From NCBI RefSeq assembly GCF_932294415.1, contig NC_065536.1, forward strand, positions 50,654,354-50,718,353: a stretch of 64,000 bases of DNA, read 5' to 3'. The DNA is from Quercus robur. Its lineage: Eukaryota > Streptophyta > Magnoliopsida > Fagales > Fagaceae. The notes under the pieces were generated by a model. It had not been told where the DNA came from, made no database searches, and saw only the letters and a list, made by a program, of their open reading frames with translations. A program made the translations under genes and the position numbers. Each line of letters begins with the position of its first letter. Positions within the stretch are counted from its first letter, which is position 1. Of the stretch, positions 38,270 through 51,000 are shown piece by piece.

Positions 38270-38667
38270 ACAAAATTTGGCAACAAACGTGGTTGTAAGC
38301 TAAGGCTATAACTCCATTCAATATTTTTTTTATTGAATTTGAATTTTGACAAATCCACTATTTAATTACATTTTCTTCTTATATCCTCCATACTTGCAAA
38401 ATTTTAAGAAAATCAAAGATTAATAGTTATGTCATCAATCAAATGTTTAAATTTCAAATTTTTGTAGTCTAAAATTATACATAAAAATTTAATTTTATGG
38501 ATCGAATAATAAATAATATTCGATTGACATGAAATTTGACATGTGTTTTAAGAATATAGAGAACATGCTATTCAACGGTTCGATTTTCAAAATATGTGGC
38601 AATGTTAATTTGTTTAGTGATAGTTGTAGCCTTGTGCTACAACTTAATTTGTAGCCAAACTTTGGTC
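38270..38667. mobile_element. MITE, copy A of a two-member family
   Basis: Inverted ends are GACAAAATTTGGCAACAAAC on the left and, inverted, GACCAAAGTTTGGCTACAAA on the right. The interior shares long blocks with 39610-39985, such as GTCATCAATCAA and GATTTTCAAAATAT. A possible CTTTA target duplication flanks it. Confidence 0.65.
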
Positions 38668-39609
38668 CCTTTAACAATGTATTAGGTCCTTACAATTTTT
38701 TTTTTTTAAAAAGTCCACGAAAATTTTAATTTAACTAAAATTTTGAAAGAGATGTAGCTTGCAACATTAATAATGAGATTATCATGTAACGATTTCAAAA
38801 TAAGAAAATTTATAGAAGGAAATTGTAAAACTTTATATATTTGCGTGTGTATTTTTTTTTTTTTTTGTCGTCAATATATGAAGTTTTTTTTTATTAGATT
38901 TTGTATAATTTAAGTTTCTTAATGACTATCCTCAACAAAATTTCTAGAGCTATCATTGTCTATCTCTACTGTGTCACGTCCTAATTTTTAAAAAATTGTC
39001 ATGTCGTCTTGAAGTGTTTGTGTCCTTGCTTCTTAGGTTATTATTCAACTTAAAAAACGTACACAAGTTTCAATCATTATGTGTAAGTAAAAAATTGATT
39101 TCGTATGAAAGTATAAAATAGTCAACTGTCAATGCCAAAGCTTTTGAAGAGAAGAAGAAAGATTTGAGTTCAGCAAAACTCTTTATTTCCACGGCCTAGA
39201 ATCTACAGACATTGCTTTAATTTTGTGGCATAGTCAAGAGCATTTTCAACTTGTGTTTCAGGTTGTTTCAGTATATATGGAGCTACAATAAAGGCAATTA
39301 AGTGCTCATGTGTTTATATACTCAGAGAAGCCGCTTTAAATTCTCTGCAACCTAACTTATCATCATTTATTCATTCTATTTACTAGCAGCAAGGAGATTG
39401 AAGCAAGCAATGTGCAAGCCAAAGAGGTAGTTGAAGCTCTGGTTTGCACCAACAGAAGGCTCAATGCTCAGGAGTCAGGATGCAAAGCTTTTCTATTTTT
39501 TATGCTAGTTCATCACAGAGTACTGTTGTATGAACTCAGATATAGCTAGCAGCCTAGCAACCTTTAGCTTCTAAAAGTTTATATATATATATATATATAT
39601 ATAGATATA
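38668..39609. other. AT-rich spacer
   Basis: No gene was recognised. An AT microsatellite at 39580-39602 borders the next MITE. Confidence 0.5.
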
Positions 39610-39985
39610 GGGTTGGGTTCAAGTTACACCTAGTGTATCCAATATTTTTTAATTGAATGCGAATATTGACAAATCAACTGTTAGATTACATTATCTTCAT
39701 ATATTCTTCGTGCTTGCAAAATTTCAAGGTGATCAAATATTAATAGCCATGTCATCAATCAATTGTTAAAATTCAAGTTTTTGTAGTTTAAAATAATGTA
39801 TAAAAGATGAATTTATGGATCAAACGGTAAATAACATCCGATTGATATGAAAATTGGCATGCATGTTAAAAACATATAAAATATGTAATTTAACGATTGG
39901 ATTTTCAAAATATTAATTCAATATTACGTTATTAGGTGTTGTAACATTGCTTAAAGTTATACTAAATGTAAGTTGAACCCAACCC
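39610..39985. mobile_element. MITE, copy B of the same family
   Basis: Inverted ends are GGGTTGGGTTCAAGTTACAC and, inverted from the right, GGGTTGGGTTCAACTTACAT. It was inserted in an (AT)n tract, so the target duplication is hidden. The interior resembles copy A at 38270-38667, although the tips differ. Confidence 0.75.
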
Positions 39986-40164
39986 ATATATATATATATA
40001 TATATATTTTTTTTTCAAGTGCTCTTTTATTTTTTAAGGAGCACCTAATTAATTAACAGACCATTAATTTTTTTCATATTTTTATAAATAAGGATATCGA
40101 GACCTCTTTGAGTATTTGACACTATTCTTTTAAGCATGTCAGTCTCCTCGTCCTACACACACCA

Positions 40165-40285
40165 AGTCATTACAGGAGTGAATCCCTTGGGATAGCCCCA
40201 AGATATTAGCAAGAGGTTTCAAATTTAGGATCTCATGGATATCATGAGGTCTTAAGAACCGCTAAACCAACCTCTTGAGGTTAAC
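40165..40285 (-). mobile_element. tRNA-type SINE fragment
   Basis: On the minus strand GGTTTAGCGGTTCTTAAG resembles an A box, followed by an AAATTTGAAACC B-box-like segment. The spacing fits a tRNA-derived SINE head. The 3' part is unclear. Confidence 0.5.
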
Positions 40286-40740
40286 ACACCATTAATTCAA
40301 GAGTGCATAAATGCATCCTTTAATATGAGTGAAATTGTCAATGACCTTTAGGTCAAATACATCTCTCAATGTTTCTACTAATGGAAATATCTAAATCTCA
40401 AATTTCATTTCTTCACTTAAAATGTTTTTATTTTTAAAAAGAGAAAAGAAAAGAAAAAAAAAATGGTTTGTTCTCTATAATTTAAATATATATGCTAAAT
40501 TGAAACTTCTTATTAGGAAGATGGCTCGGAGTTATAGAATCTCAAACAGCCTTCCCTATAAAAGACCACCATTGTTTGTTATGTAAGTTCGCCTTCATAA
40601 GGTGTCTTTTTGCAGCAATGACTTTGCCTTTACAAGGTAATTTGACCTGGTCCCACTAAGCATGTCATAAATTTATAAACACAAATTTTCAAGTGAAATT
40701 AATTCACAAATAAGAATTTGTGTTTATAGATAAATGATTG

Positions 40741-41345
40741 TTGTGGGGGGTGAGGATCCAAATAACTGATGAAATTCTTGAGGAGGTAAACCTTGGGAAA
40801 TATTGGTGGGTTGTCCTCGGAAAGTATACACTTAACTCATACTTAAGCTGAACAACCATAACTGGTGAGGGTGCCGAGGACATTTGCCTAATCTTGGAAG
40901 GTCGAGGGTCAGAGTTGAAGGTAGCACGGCGCAATCCAAGGGAGGACAAAGGTAACTTGACATTGAACAAGGAAGAGAAGAAAAAGAAAGGACAAAGTGG
41001 TCATCTTCTCCGCATTAAATGCACTGCAATCACTTAGCTGGCCGCATTAATGGGAAAATGACCATGAATAGTGTTCCCACAGCTCATACCTTAGTGTAAA
41101 AACCTTCTAGTAAGATCTTGATGGGACAATTGTCAGGAAAGTCTAATCATGACCCTCCAAGTGTAAGGTCCAGATGCATCTTTGCTAAGTTATATAAAGC
41201 CAATAAGCACCTGGATCAGGAGGAGGCTGATTTTTAGGAGAAAAGAGAAAGAAATCAACCAATTGCAACCTCTTTCTCGGACCAAACCCGAGGACAAACA
41301 CTTTGCCATTACAAGGCTATTTCAAATTGAACATTAATCACTACA
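40741..41345. mobile_element. Probable solo LTR remnant
   Basis: This block is less AT-rich than its surroundings. It carries GTCCTCGGA/CCGAGGACA motifs like those of the LARD-like element, and a TATA-like TTATATAAAGCC near 41190. No partner repeat or coding interior is present. Borders are approximate. Confidence 0.5.
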
Positions 41346-41399
41346 CACATAGTTTGATCTAACTTTCGTCATTTGTCTTATAACGGGTACTAAAAGGTT

Positions 41400-43170
41400 G
41401 ACCTTGCATTCCACATCTATAAATTAATTGTGTAAGTGAATAGTAACATGATTAAAACCAACTTGATTTATCTTTTTACCTACCACAATTAAAATTCTCT
41501 TATTTAATTCATTTTACAAAATAATTCTCCCCGGGTTCAATTTCTATTCAAAGTTCTTCAATCTATGAGTTGTACAAATGAAGTCTTGATTATTATTATT
41601 ATTTTTTTTAGAAGACAATGAAGTCTTGATTGGTCGTGTAGTATTTTTATTTTTTATTTTTTTTTGAGAAAGAGGACGTGTAGTATAAAACTAAAAAAAT
41701 TGTTAATAAAGAGTTGATTAAAAAACCTAAGGTTAAGTGGGTTTGAATATTTATTTATTTTTTTGGTTTAGTCAAATGCATTTTACCGCTTTGTTTGTTT
41801 CAACGATGATGTTTTCTAGAAAATGAGTCATTTTTCAAAAAAATTTTCTATAAAACTATCTCATTTTCCTATGTCTGGTAGCAAGTAGCAACCTTAAATG
41901 AGTTGAAAAACAATCTCCTAACTTCCCTTATTTAGTTTGCTGTGAGATAGAGTTGTTTTTAAAAAAAATTTAGTTAAAAAAAATATCTAAAAATAAGTTA
42001 TACTTTTTATGTTGACTAAAGATAGTTTTCTTTTGACTTATTTTTTCTAATGCTACCAAATACTGGAAAATACGAAAAACTATATCTACACAAGATTTTC
42101 TACCGAAACAAATAGAGCGTATATTATTAAAGACACATGTTGGCTTCTTAATGTGGTTTAAAGGAATGAAAATGTTGTCCACAATATTTTTATAAGGAAA
42201 ATGTTAACGGATATCTTAAAATAATTTGTTAGTGAACCAATTTTTTTTTTTAAAAAATTATATGAAAAAAAATTAATATTTTAATAACTTTTTTTTATTT
42301 TTCATAAAAATAATGTCAAACTTTGTCTAAAATTATTTGTAATACCTTCATAATAAATTTTAGGGGTAAGTTCCTAAAGATTTGTTGATAGCATTTCTAT
42401 TAAAGGAATTAGTTCCAAACGCAATTGTAGGTAAACTTACTTAATAATGTAATAGGAATGGGCCCATTCATTTATCCATCCATGAACTTCCTTTGTTTAT
42501 CAGGATGAGTAGGGTCCTTTTTCTTTTCTTTTTTTCATTCCTTCTTTTCTGTGATTTTTTGGTGCTAATAAAAAGACCAAATCAAAAAGTCCAAACTCAA
42601 GCCTAGCCTAGATAGGAGTTAAGTGTGTTTAAGTGGTCTAGTCCTAATCTACCAAAGTACTAGCATCTTTAGCAACACCACCGTTTTCAAAGATTTAGCT
42701 GCCCAATTACCGATACAACCTCCTAAGCACAGTTTAGGCGGCCCTGGTGGATTCTTTTACTCAGTTTTACTTTTGTTTTCTTTTTCCACACTTTCCTTTT
42801 CAGAACACACGTGAGGGCCGTGGGCTTTGTTGGCAACTACGGCTAATAAATATGATGAACTGTGTGATTGAAATGATATGAAATGACCGACAGTTGTTTG
42901 TTGCTTATGTTTATAGGCTATAGGCTAAAAAAATCTTTTATATTAAAAGGCCACTGTCGGGAAATGTTGATTGAGATATGAGTTTGCTTTTCATGTTCGG
43001 AGTAAAAAGCTTCCGTGTCGTGGCATATTGTGATTTGTGGTGTACTACGCACTTTAATGCGTTCCCACAGTCCACCATTTACTTTATTTTTATTACAAAT
43101 TATTTAAATTATTTTTATTTCACACTAATTGCAAAGGACATAGCAATCTCATCACTCTTGCTCTGATACA
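41400..43170. other. AT-rich gene-free spacer
   Basis: Only short unrelated open frames occur. No element ends or protein motifs were recognised. Confidence 0.5.
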
Positions 43171-43692
43171 TAAGAGCATCTATAGCAGTGGTTTTAAAAA
43201 TTTAGTTATTTAACTCTATTAAAAGTTACTTTATCTATTATATTTACACATGTTGTAACAGTAGATCTATTTTAGTTTTCAACATAATAAAATAATATAA
43301 ATATCATAATAAAATAATATATCTACAATAATAAAATAATCCATCTCACCACAATAAAATAATATATTTACTACATACAACCATCACAGCCACATACACA
43401 ACCACAACCACCACCACCACCATAGCCCACAACAATGAAAAAAAAAAAATCAACCAAGTCCACACCCACCAGACCCATTAGGCAACACCTACACCCACCA
43501 CCATGAAACCCACCTGAGCCATCATCACGAACACACCGATCCACCCACAAACCCACCCATAGCCCAGCCACCCACCGACACCAATTTACCCACACAACCA
43601 TAACCACCGACGCTGATATACTCCATTTCTCACTAGGTAATATATCCACTAATGCCGGCGAACCCAACCACCCATCGACGCCAATCTACCCA

Positions 43693-46555
43693 TGCTTGCT
43701 CACTTCTAAGTGCAGGAGATCGTAGCAATATAATTCTCGGAGTACCAAAGTCGAACCACAAGGAGCAGAGTAAATTCAAAGACAATATAATTAAATAACA
43801 ATTTGGGTGAATAAGAAAAATACTTTTGCTTGGTAATTGTTAACAACAATAATAATAATAACTAATTTAAATCAATAATGTAAATACTAGGGCATCAGGG
43901 TGTTTCCCTATATCGACATGAAATTCTTTGTGATCTAAGAAAATATCTATTTTATAATTGATTGTTCTTATCCATATATATATAAAACCGAAACTTTTGA
44001 AACTCCCACAATTTTTCACGTCAGCACAATATTTAATTAAATTAAATTTTCAACCTCATCACTGTTTTCTTTTTCCAATGCAAATTAGACTTTTAGCCAA
44101 ATAAGGACACTCTCCCACTGCCTCTACTCTCTCCTATTTAAGAATTGTTTGCGTAGAAAACCTAAGTCCCAAAAACTTATTTTTGCCGCAACACAATTTT
44201 CTCCTTAAAACTTATTTTTCTTCAAGAATTTTTTTGAGGGTGGCTCATGCTTCACAATTCACATATTCCACTTATGTATTGGACTTCTCTCCTTCTTCAG
44301 TCAATGCATCAAGGTTAGGGTTATTTGATTTGTTCAATAAAAATTATAGATTTGTTACTTTTTCTTATAAGTTTGTCAATTGTTGTTTTGTTTATTTAAT
44401 TGCTGGACCTGAATCTTTTAACTAAATCTTCAAATTTTTTTAACCTTTTAAAAGTTTTAATATTTTGAATTTTAACATTTAAAAGGTAACTCATATTTTT
44501 CTAATATTTCTATGTTGTGTAGACATATTTTTTTTGTTTATTATATTTCTCCATTGTGTAGTCACATAATTTTTGTTTTGTTTTAATAAATTCTTGGCTC
44601 AAAATCTTCTAATTGTTTGGTTTACATATGAATTTTTAAGTTCATTTTTTGCAATACATTTAATTGTCTGGCCAATTTCAATAGTAGAAAAGCTATAATC
44701 ATGGATTCCCTTCTTTCTATTGTATTTCTCTATTGCGTAATTATATATATATATATATATTGTTTTATTTCAATACTTTTGAAGCTTTGAATCTTCTGAT
44801 TTTAAAAATTTTTTTTTTTTTTGGCCTTTTGGAAGTTTTAACATCATAACTTTTGGGTTTTATTTTTTCTATTATCAGAAATTATCTAGAAGATTTCAAT
44901 GAATATCCATGGATTATTCTTTTTGAGGGTAACCCATCTTTATCTTATATTTCTATTCCTAACTTTTTTTTTCCTATATTTTTTCTTTAATTGTCCGTGT
45001 TTACGTCTCTTTTGTTTTTCTTATTTTTACTTTCATAGCGTATGTACATGTTATGTATGTTCTTTGATTCTTTCTTTAATGATTTTTGTGTGAGTATGTG
45101 TCATCGTATCTGAGTACTTAGGCAAAATCTATAAAGACTAAAGATGCTTTTTTTTTTTTTTGGTAATGAATCCTGTGTTTTTCATGACTTTAGTGAGTCA
45201 TAATCTTAATGATCGAAATGGTTTTGTTTAACGTGGATTTTGTTCATATTGGTTTCAAAGTTTATTTCTTGGCTTATATTATAGATTGTAATATATTTAT
45301 TCATCAAACTGTTTAGTTGAGTTTGTTTTCGAAATTGTTTTCAGTGTTTGACATTTTCTTGAAGCATGTTGGTATCATATATTAAAATACTGTTAAGTTG
45401 ATAATAATAATAATAATAATATAGTTTAATAAATGTCTGAAACGTATAGCTGTTAACAAATGTTTTAGCTATATGATTTTATTTTACAAATTCAATTTTG
45501 GTGTTGTAGTAAAATAAACAAAGATTAAATTATATATTGTACTCCCCGTGCATCGCACGGGTTAGCGACTAGTACAATTAAAAACTTATGATTCGGTTGA
45601 ACTGAGACAATTCAAGAACGCATGATAACCTCGATTGATAATGCAGTTAGAAAAGTTTTCAGAAAAACTCATTCACTTTAAAACCTGATTTCTATTTGAA
45701 ACTATTAGAAATTCATCTAAACAATAAGAAAAACATGATTGAACTTATTAAAAGCATGGAAGAACTAATACATCAAAAGAAATCTAATTGAACAATCAAA
45801 TATGTTGTAGATAAAATCTTAGAAAGAATCACATTGAATATTCATACCGTATAGAAGAAACATAACCCCTAGCCCTAGCAAAGAGTTTAGGCTGCAATTA
45901 GAGAAAGAAAAATACAAGGTTTGCTCTGCCAAAATTCTTTCTCCACAGCCTCCCTTCAAAACCCTAATGTCTAAGCGTCCAAAGAAAATAAAAATTTTAC
46001 TATTTTAATTTCCGTCCAAGTTTACAGTAGTAACTTGTGAGTTAATTTTGGCCATCAAAAATTGAGAATTTCGAAAAACTCAAAACTGGAAAGTTGTATA
46101 TATTTAAATCACGGTTCCAACCCATCTAGTCTTGTGTCAATTGGATTTTTGAGGAGAGAGATACGCCCAAAATACTGATCAGTGCTCAAATTAGATTTTT
46201 CCTTTTCAGATTCTGCCTCTTTGATTTCTTTCCTTATTTGAAACTTCCAATCATGGTAGACGATCCAAGCACTCCAGCTGTACCTCCTTAGACATTTAAG
46301 CATAGTCCTTTAGCTCCACTTTAATTTTAGTTTAGCCTCCATTCTCTCACAAATTCCTGTAAACTCATCTTTCTCACATGATTTCCTGAAAGTAGAAAAT
46401 TACACACAATGAATAGCATCTTATTCAAGAAATTATGTAAAGATAAATAATAAGGACTAATGCAAATCATGACTTAATTATACAAATTAAGCATAGTAAT
46501 AAGGAGATAACACCCATATAAATATATAACAAGTATATATTTTAAAGCGTTATCA
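43693..46555. mobile_element. Solo LTR (about 1.26 kb) split by a Helitron
   Basis: It starts TGCTTGCTC, ends GCGTTATCA, and is flanked on both sides by ACCCA (43688-43692, 46556-46560), a perfect 5-bp target duplication. TG...CA tips and a 5-bp duplication indicate an LTR left alone after recombination. The Helitron at 43971-45572 lies inside. No coding interior is present. Confidence 0.75.
43971..45572 (+). mobile_element. Non-autonomous Helitron, 1602 bp
   Basis: It begins TCCATATATATATAAAACCG after an A and ends CTAG before a T. The 3' hairpin is perfect: CCCGTGC, loop ATC, GCACGGG at 45545-45561, 11 nt from the terminus. No Rep/helicase frame was found. An 80-aa open frame at 44183-44425 shows no known domain. 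Confidence 0.9.
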
Positions 46556-46990
46556 ACCCACACAACCACAACCACAACCACCACCACACCACAGCCCACA
46601 ACAGGAGAAAAAAAAAAAAAAAAAAAAAACAACCAAGTAAGGGCGAAATGGGTTGGCGGTGTGGATCGGCGGCGTGGGGGTGGGCTGGCAGCAGTGAAGC
46701 AGATCGACGAAGCAAAGAGTAGATGAGGGAGAGAAAAAAAAATGAGAAAGAAGAGAAGCCGGAGAGAGAAAAAGAAAGAAAGAGAAAAATTTTTTTAATG
46801 AAAGAGGAGAGAGAAATTTAATATTTTTTTTTATTTTTAGCTCTCAACTACAGTGCACATCTATTTATAGATGTGCACTGTAGTAATGAAGCTAAAAAAA
46901 ATTAGCTATAGCTCCACTGTTGGATGGTGATTTTTTGTGTTTTGGTGGAGCTAAAATAGTTATTTAACTCCACTGCTGTGAGTGCTCTAA

Positions 46991-47649
46991 AGTCGGTAAG
47001 TTTACACAATATGGCTTGCCCTACACTAGACTTTGTATTGTTGTGTAATATAGAAATGTGCTCCAGTAATCATGTAAATATACACAATTATTATAGTTGT
47101 GTATATTATTAATTTATTCTTTTTTTCTCTCTCTCACCACTGCGCTTCCAGACTCTCTCTACCCACCCACCACCACCACTGCAACCCTGCACCACCTAAC
47201 CACCACCACAATACATTTCAATAGTTGATAATCCAAACAAAAAATCGAGATCTCAAACTTATCCTAAATATACAAATTCATCAACCTCTGTAAATTCTAG
47301 CAACCTATCCTAACTTTGAATTCCAGCAACCTCTACAAATTCATCAAAGTATCAAACTTATCCTAAATTAAGATCCAAAACTCATTAAATCCATATATAA
47401 AATCCATATGAAACATCAAATCTATATGAATCATCAAACCCAACTTGCAAATAAGAAGAAGAAGAATAAGCACAACAGGGGTGAAGAAGAACCATAGTAG
47501 CGGCGAAGAAGAACTATGGCAGCGGTGTCGACTGAGAAAGCGATGAGAGGTTGTGAGTTTGGGATGAGAGAGGGTTGATAAGCAAGAGAGTTTGATCTAA
47601 GACGATATGTGGATTTTTTTAGATTTGACACGAGAGAAATATATCAAAT
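46991..47649. other. Spacer left of the gypsy element
   Basis: AT-rich sequence with CT- and CCACC-rich patches resembles the interior of local MITEs. No defined ends or genes were found. Confidence 0.45.
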
Positions 47650-47874
47650 GCTTGTACCATTGTATAGTAGTATGAGCTGTAGGATGTACCATTGTACTGT
47701 GGTATGTGTTGTAGGGTAGTATTGCTGGAAGGCAGTTAGTGGTGTGCAGTTAGAGGTGGTTAGTTCAGCTGAAGATCCAGGTAGTTAGTTAGGATGTGAG
47801 ATGTGTATATAGTGGGCAAGCATTGCATCTGTTGGACATAAGAATAATACTCTGAATGTTGATACTTCCTTTCA

Positions 47875-47921
<47 letters not shown>

Positions 47922-48016
47922 TCCTTTAATCTTTTCAATCACTTTCTTAGCTATGGAGGCCTAGGTCCCCTTGAAGTGACCTACCCTAAACTCTAATTCC
48001 ATCAAAGTCTCCATCA
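47650..48016 (+). repeat. Left LTR of the gypsy element, 5'-truncated
   Basis: It starts at GCTTGTACCATTG, which corresponds to position 52488 of the right LTR. It contains a long CT microsatellite (47877-47912) and ends CCATCA. Confidence 0.88.
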
Positions 48017-48017
48017 T

Positions 48018-48028
48018 TGGTATCAGAG
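48018..48028 (+). other. Primer binding site (initiator Met tRNA type)
   Basis: TGGTATCAGAG follows the left LTR by one base. It is complementary to the 3' end of plant initiator methionine tRNA, the standard primer site of many Copia and gypsy elements. Confidence 0.92.
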
Positions 48029-48050
48029 TAGTTTGATCCAGTTCACCACC

Positions 48051-51000
48051 ATGACTGAAACACGTTCCAACATACAAAATTTGAAAAAGATAGTTGCACT
48101 GTCCAAGATTGCAGATAGCCATGAACAGACCTTACAAGAAATTCAAAAGCAATTGCAGACTATTATTAGGTTCATGCAAAAATTAGTTGAAGTTGAAGAT
48201 AAACGACAATCTCCAATTTAGGGGTCACGAGCTTTGCTTCAGAGTAGCAATCATGGAGTTCATGAATCTCCAATCATGAATCCAATCAAGAACTTGAAGC
48301 TAGAATTTCCTAGATTCTAGGAAGGAGACCCAACTTGTTGGATTTACTAAACAAATCAATTATTTTTATACCACAATACTCCAGAACATCAAAAAGTCAT
48401 CATGGCTTCTTATCATTTGGATGGGGAGGCCTTGATTTGGTTCCAGAATGCTGTGCGGATTGGAGGTTTTGCAAGTTAGGAGGTGTTTGTGAAGGCCCTT
48501 CAGACTTGTTTTGGGGTTACAACCTATGATGATCCAATGGAGGGCACTCACCAGGCTCAAACAGACTTCTACTGTGGTTTCTTATAAATGTAACTTTAAA
48601 ATTCTGTCCAATAGGATTGTTGGTTTATCTGAGTCTCATAAATTGAGTTGTTTTTTAGTGGATTAAGGGATGAAATAAGATTACCAATTAGGATGCTAGT
48701 GCCAAAATCCCTTATGAAGCCTTTGGTTTGGCCAAAATTCAGGAAGAGTACTTACTAAGTAGCAATAAAAGTTTCAAGAATGTTGTGGATAATGGGAAGC
48801 CTTCAATTTTAGGATTACCTAAGATAGATGGTAAGATTGATTTGAGGTTTAAGCTTCCTTTATAGAGGCTAACTAATGCACAAATGGAGGAAAGGAGGAA
48901 ATAAGGTCTGTGTTATAATTGTGATGAAAAGTGGCAATTAGGACATAAGTGTAAGGGAGCAAAGGTATGATGATGGGGTGATGTTGGGAACCCAAGATCT
49001 GGTTCAAGGGAGTGATAATGTGGTTACCCCTGCTGAAATCACCTTATATGCCTTGATAGGAAACCCTTCAGCTAATACCATAAGAGTCAGAGGTACGATT
49101 AAGAATCATGAGGTAGTTTCTCTTATTGATTTAGGCAGTACACATAATTTTTTGGATGCTGCAGAATTAGATATGTTGAATTTACACTTGGATACATCTC
49201 AAATTTTGGAAGTTAAAGTAGCTGATGATAGTGTCATTAAGACTTTGGGAATATGTCATGGAGTCACTCTTGCAATTCGGGGGTATAAGTTTGTCATGGA
49301 TTTGAATGTATTGCATTTAGGGGGCTATGCAGTGGTTTTAGGTACTCAGTGGTTATGTACTTTAGGAGAAATCAGTTGGGATTTCAAGTTATTGACCATG
49401 AAGTTCCTTTACCTAGGTAATAAGGTGTTGTTGAAGGGGTTACACTTTAAAGGATTTGTCTTTTTAGAGGCTAACAGGTTCTTTAATGGTTCTGCTACAA
49501 GGAAGGGGCTGGTTCTCTAGATTTCAGTTGTCATCACTAACTTAGCAGATGATTTACTGCTGCCTATTGCCTTATTTGACCTTTTGGAATAGTTTTCTAA
49601 GGTGTTTGACATGCTTTTAGGCCTACCACCATTTCGTGGACATGAGCATCAGATCATACTCAAAGATGAAACCCCACTAGTTTGTGAAAGACCTTACAGG
49701 TACCTTTACTTTCAAAAGTCATAAATTGAAAAGATTGTGCATGAGCTGCTTGAACTTGTTGCCATTCAACCTAGCCAAAGTCCCTTTTCCTCACCTGTGT
49801 TGCTTGTTAGAAAGGCTGATGGGAGTTGGAGGATGTGCATTGATTATAGGGCTCTAAATAAGGTAACTATGAAGGATAAATTCCCTATTCTTATGGTGGA
49901 TGAGCCATTGGATGAACTGGCAGGGGCCATTATCTTCTTTGAGTTGGACTTAAGGTCAAGATACCATCAAATTCATATGAAGCCAGAAGATATTCCTAAA
50001 ACAGCTTTCAGAACTCACGAGGGACATTATGAGTTTCTTGTCATGCCCTTTAGCTTGACTAATGCCCCATCTACTCTTCAAGCACTCATGAATGACATTT
50101 TCAAGCCTTATCTAAGAAGGTTTGCTTTGGTTTTCTTTGTTGACATTTTAGTCTACAGTCAGTGTTTGGATGATCATTTGGACCACCTAAAAACTGTTTT
50201 GAATATCCTGTTGTCTCATCAATTGTATGCAAAGAGGTCTAAGTGTGTCTTTGGGAGTTTTGAAGTTGAATATTTGGGTCACATTATTTCTGGTAAGGGA
50301 GTTAAGGTAGATCCTAAGAAGACTGTTGCAATGTAGCAGTGGCCAGTCCCAACCACCATCAAGGCCTTAAGGGGTTTTTTAGGTCTTATAAGCTATTACA
50401 GGAAATTCATTAAAGAGTATGGCACCATTGCTAAACCCTTAACTGATCTTCTTAAGAAAGATGGCTTCCTGTGGTCTAACACAACTTTGGAGGCCTTCAA
50501 TGCTCTTAAACCTGCAGTGATTCAACCACTTGTATTGGCTCTTTCCAACTTCTCCAAACCTTTCACCATTAAGTGTGATGCCTCTAGTATTGGTCTTGGT
50601 ACTGTCTTGATGTAAGATAATAGGCACATAACCTTCCACAACCAAGCTTTGAAAGCAACGTACCGGTATTTGTCTACTTATGAGACAGAGCTCCTAGTTT
50701 TAGCAACAGCTGTCAAAAGGTGGAGACCATATTTAGTGGGCAAACCCTTCATTGTTAAGACTGACCATTAGAGCTTAAAATTTTTGTTGGAGCAAAGGAT
50801 TACCACACCAGCTCAGCAAAAATTGCTTACTAAACTCTTGGGATATGCTTTTGTGGTTGAATACAAGAAGGGTGTGGACAACAGGGTGGCTGATACACTT
50901 TCCAGGAAGTCTAATCTTGTTCCTAAGAACCTGCAGCTGCCTCTTCAGCAGAAAACAAGTTGTTTGTTCCTTTTCTTAGTTCTTGATCCCACATGGTTGG

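Larger units (their letters stand above)
43174..46987. mobile_element. PIF/Harbinger-type MITE carrying nested insertions
   Basis: The tips GAGCATCTATAGCAGTGG and, inverted from the right end, GAGCACTCACAGCAGTGG match at most positions and are flanked by TAA on both sides (43171-43173, 46988-46990), the 3-bp TWA duplication of PIF/Harbinger elements. Without the nested solo LTR and Helitron the element is about 950 bp. Its interior is CCACC-rich on the left arm and GA-rich on the right arm. There is no transposase. Confidence 0.8.

Noticed and set aside
43371-43667. 98-aa Gly/Val/Cys-rich minus-strand frame
   Set aside because: It is a translation of CCACC simple repeats within the Harbinger-type MITE.
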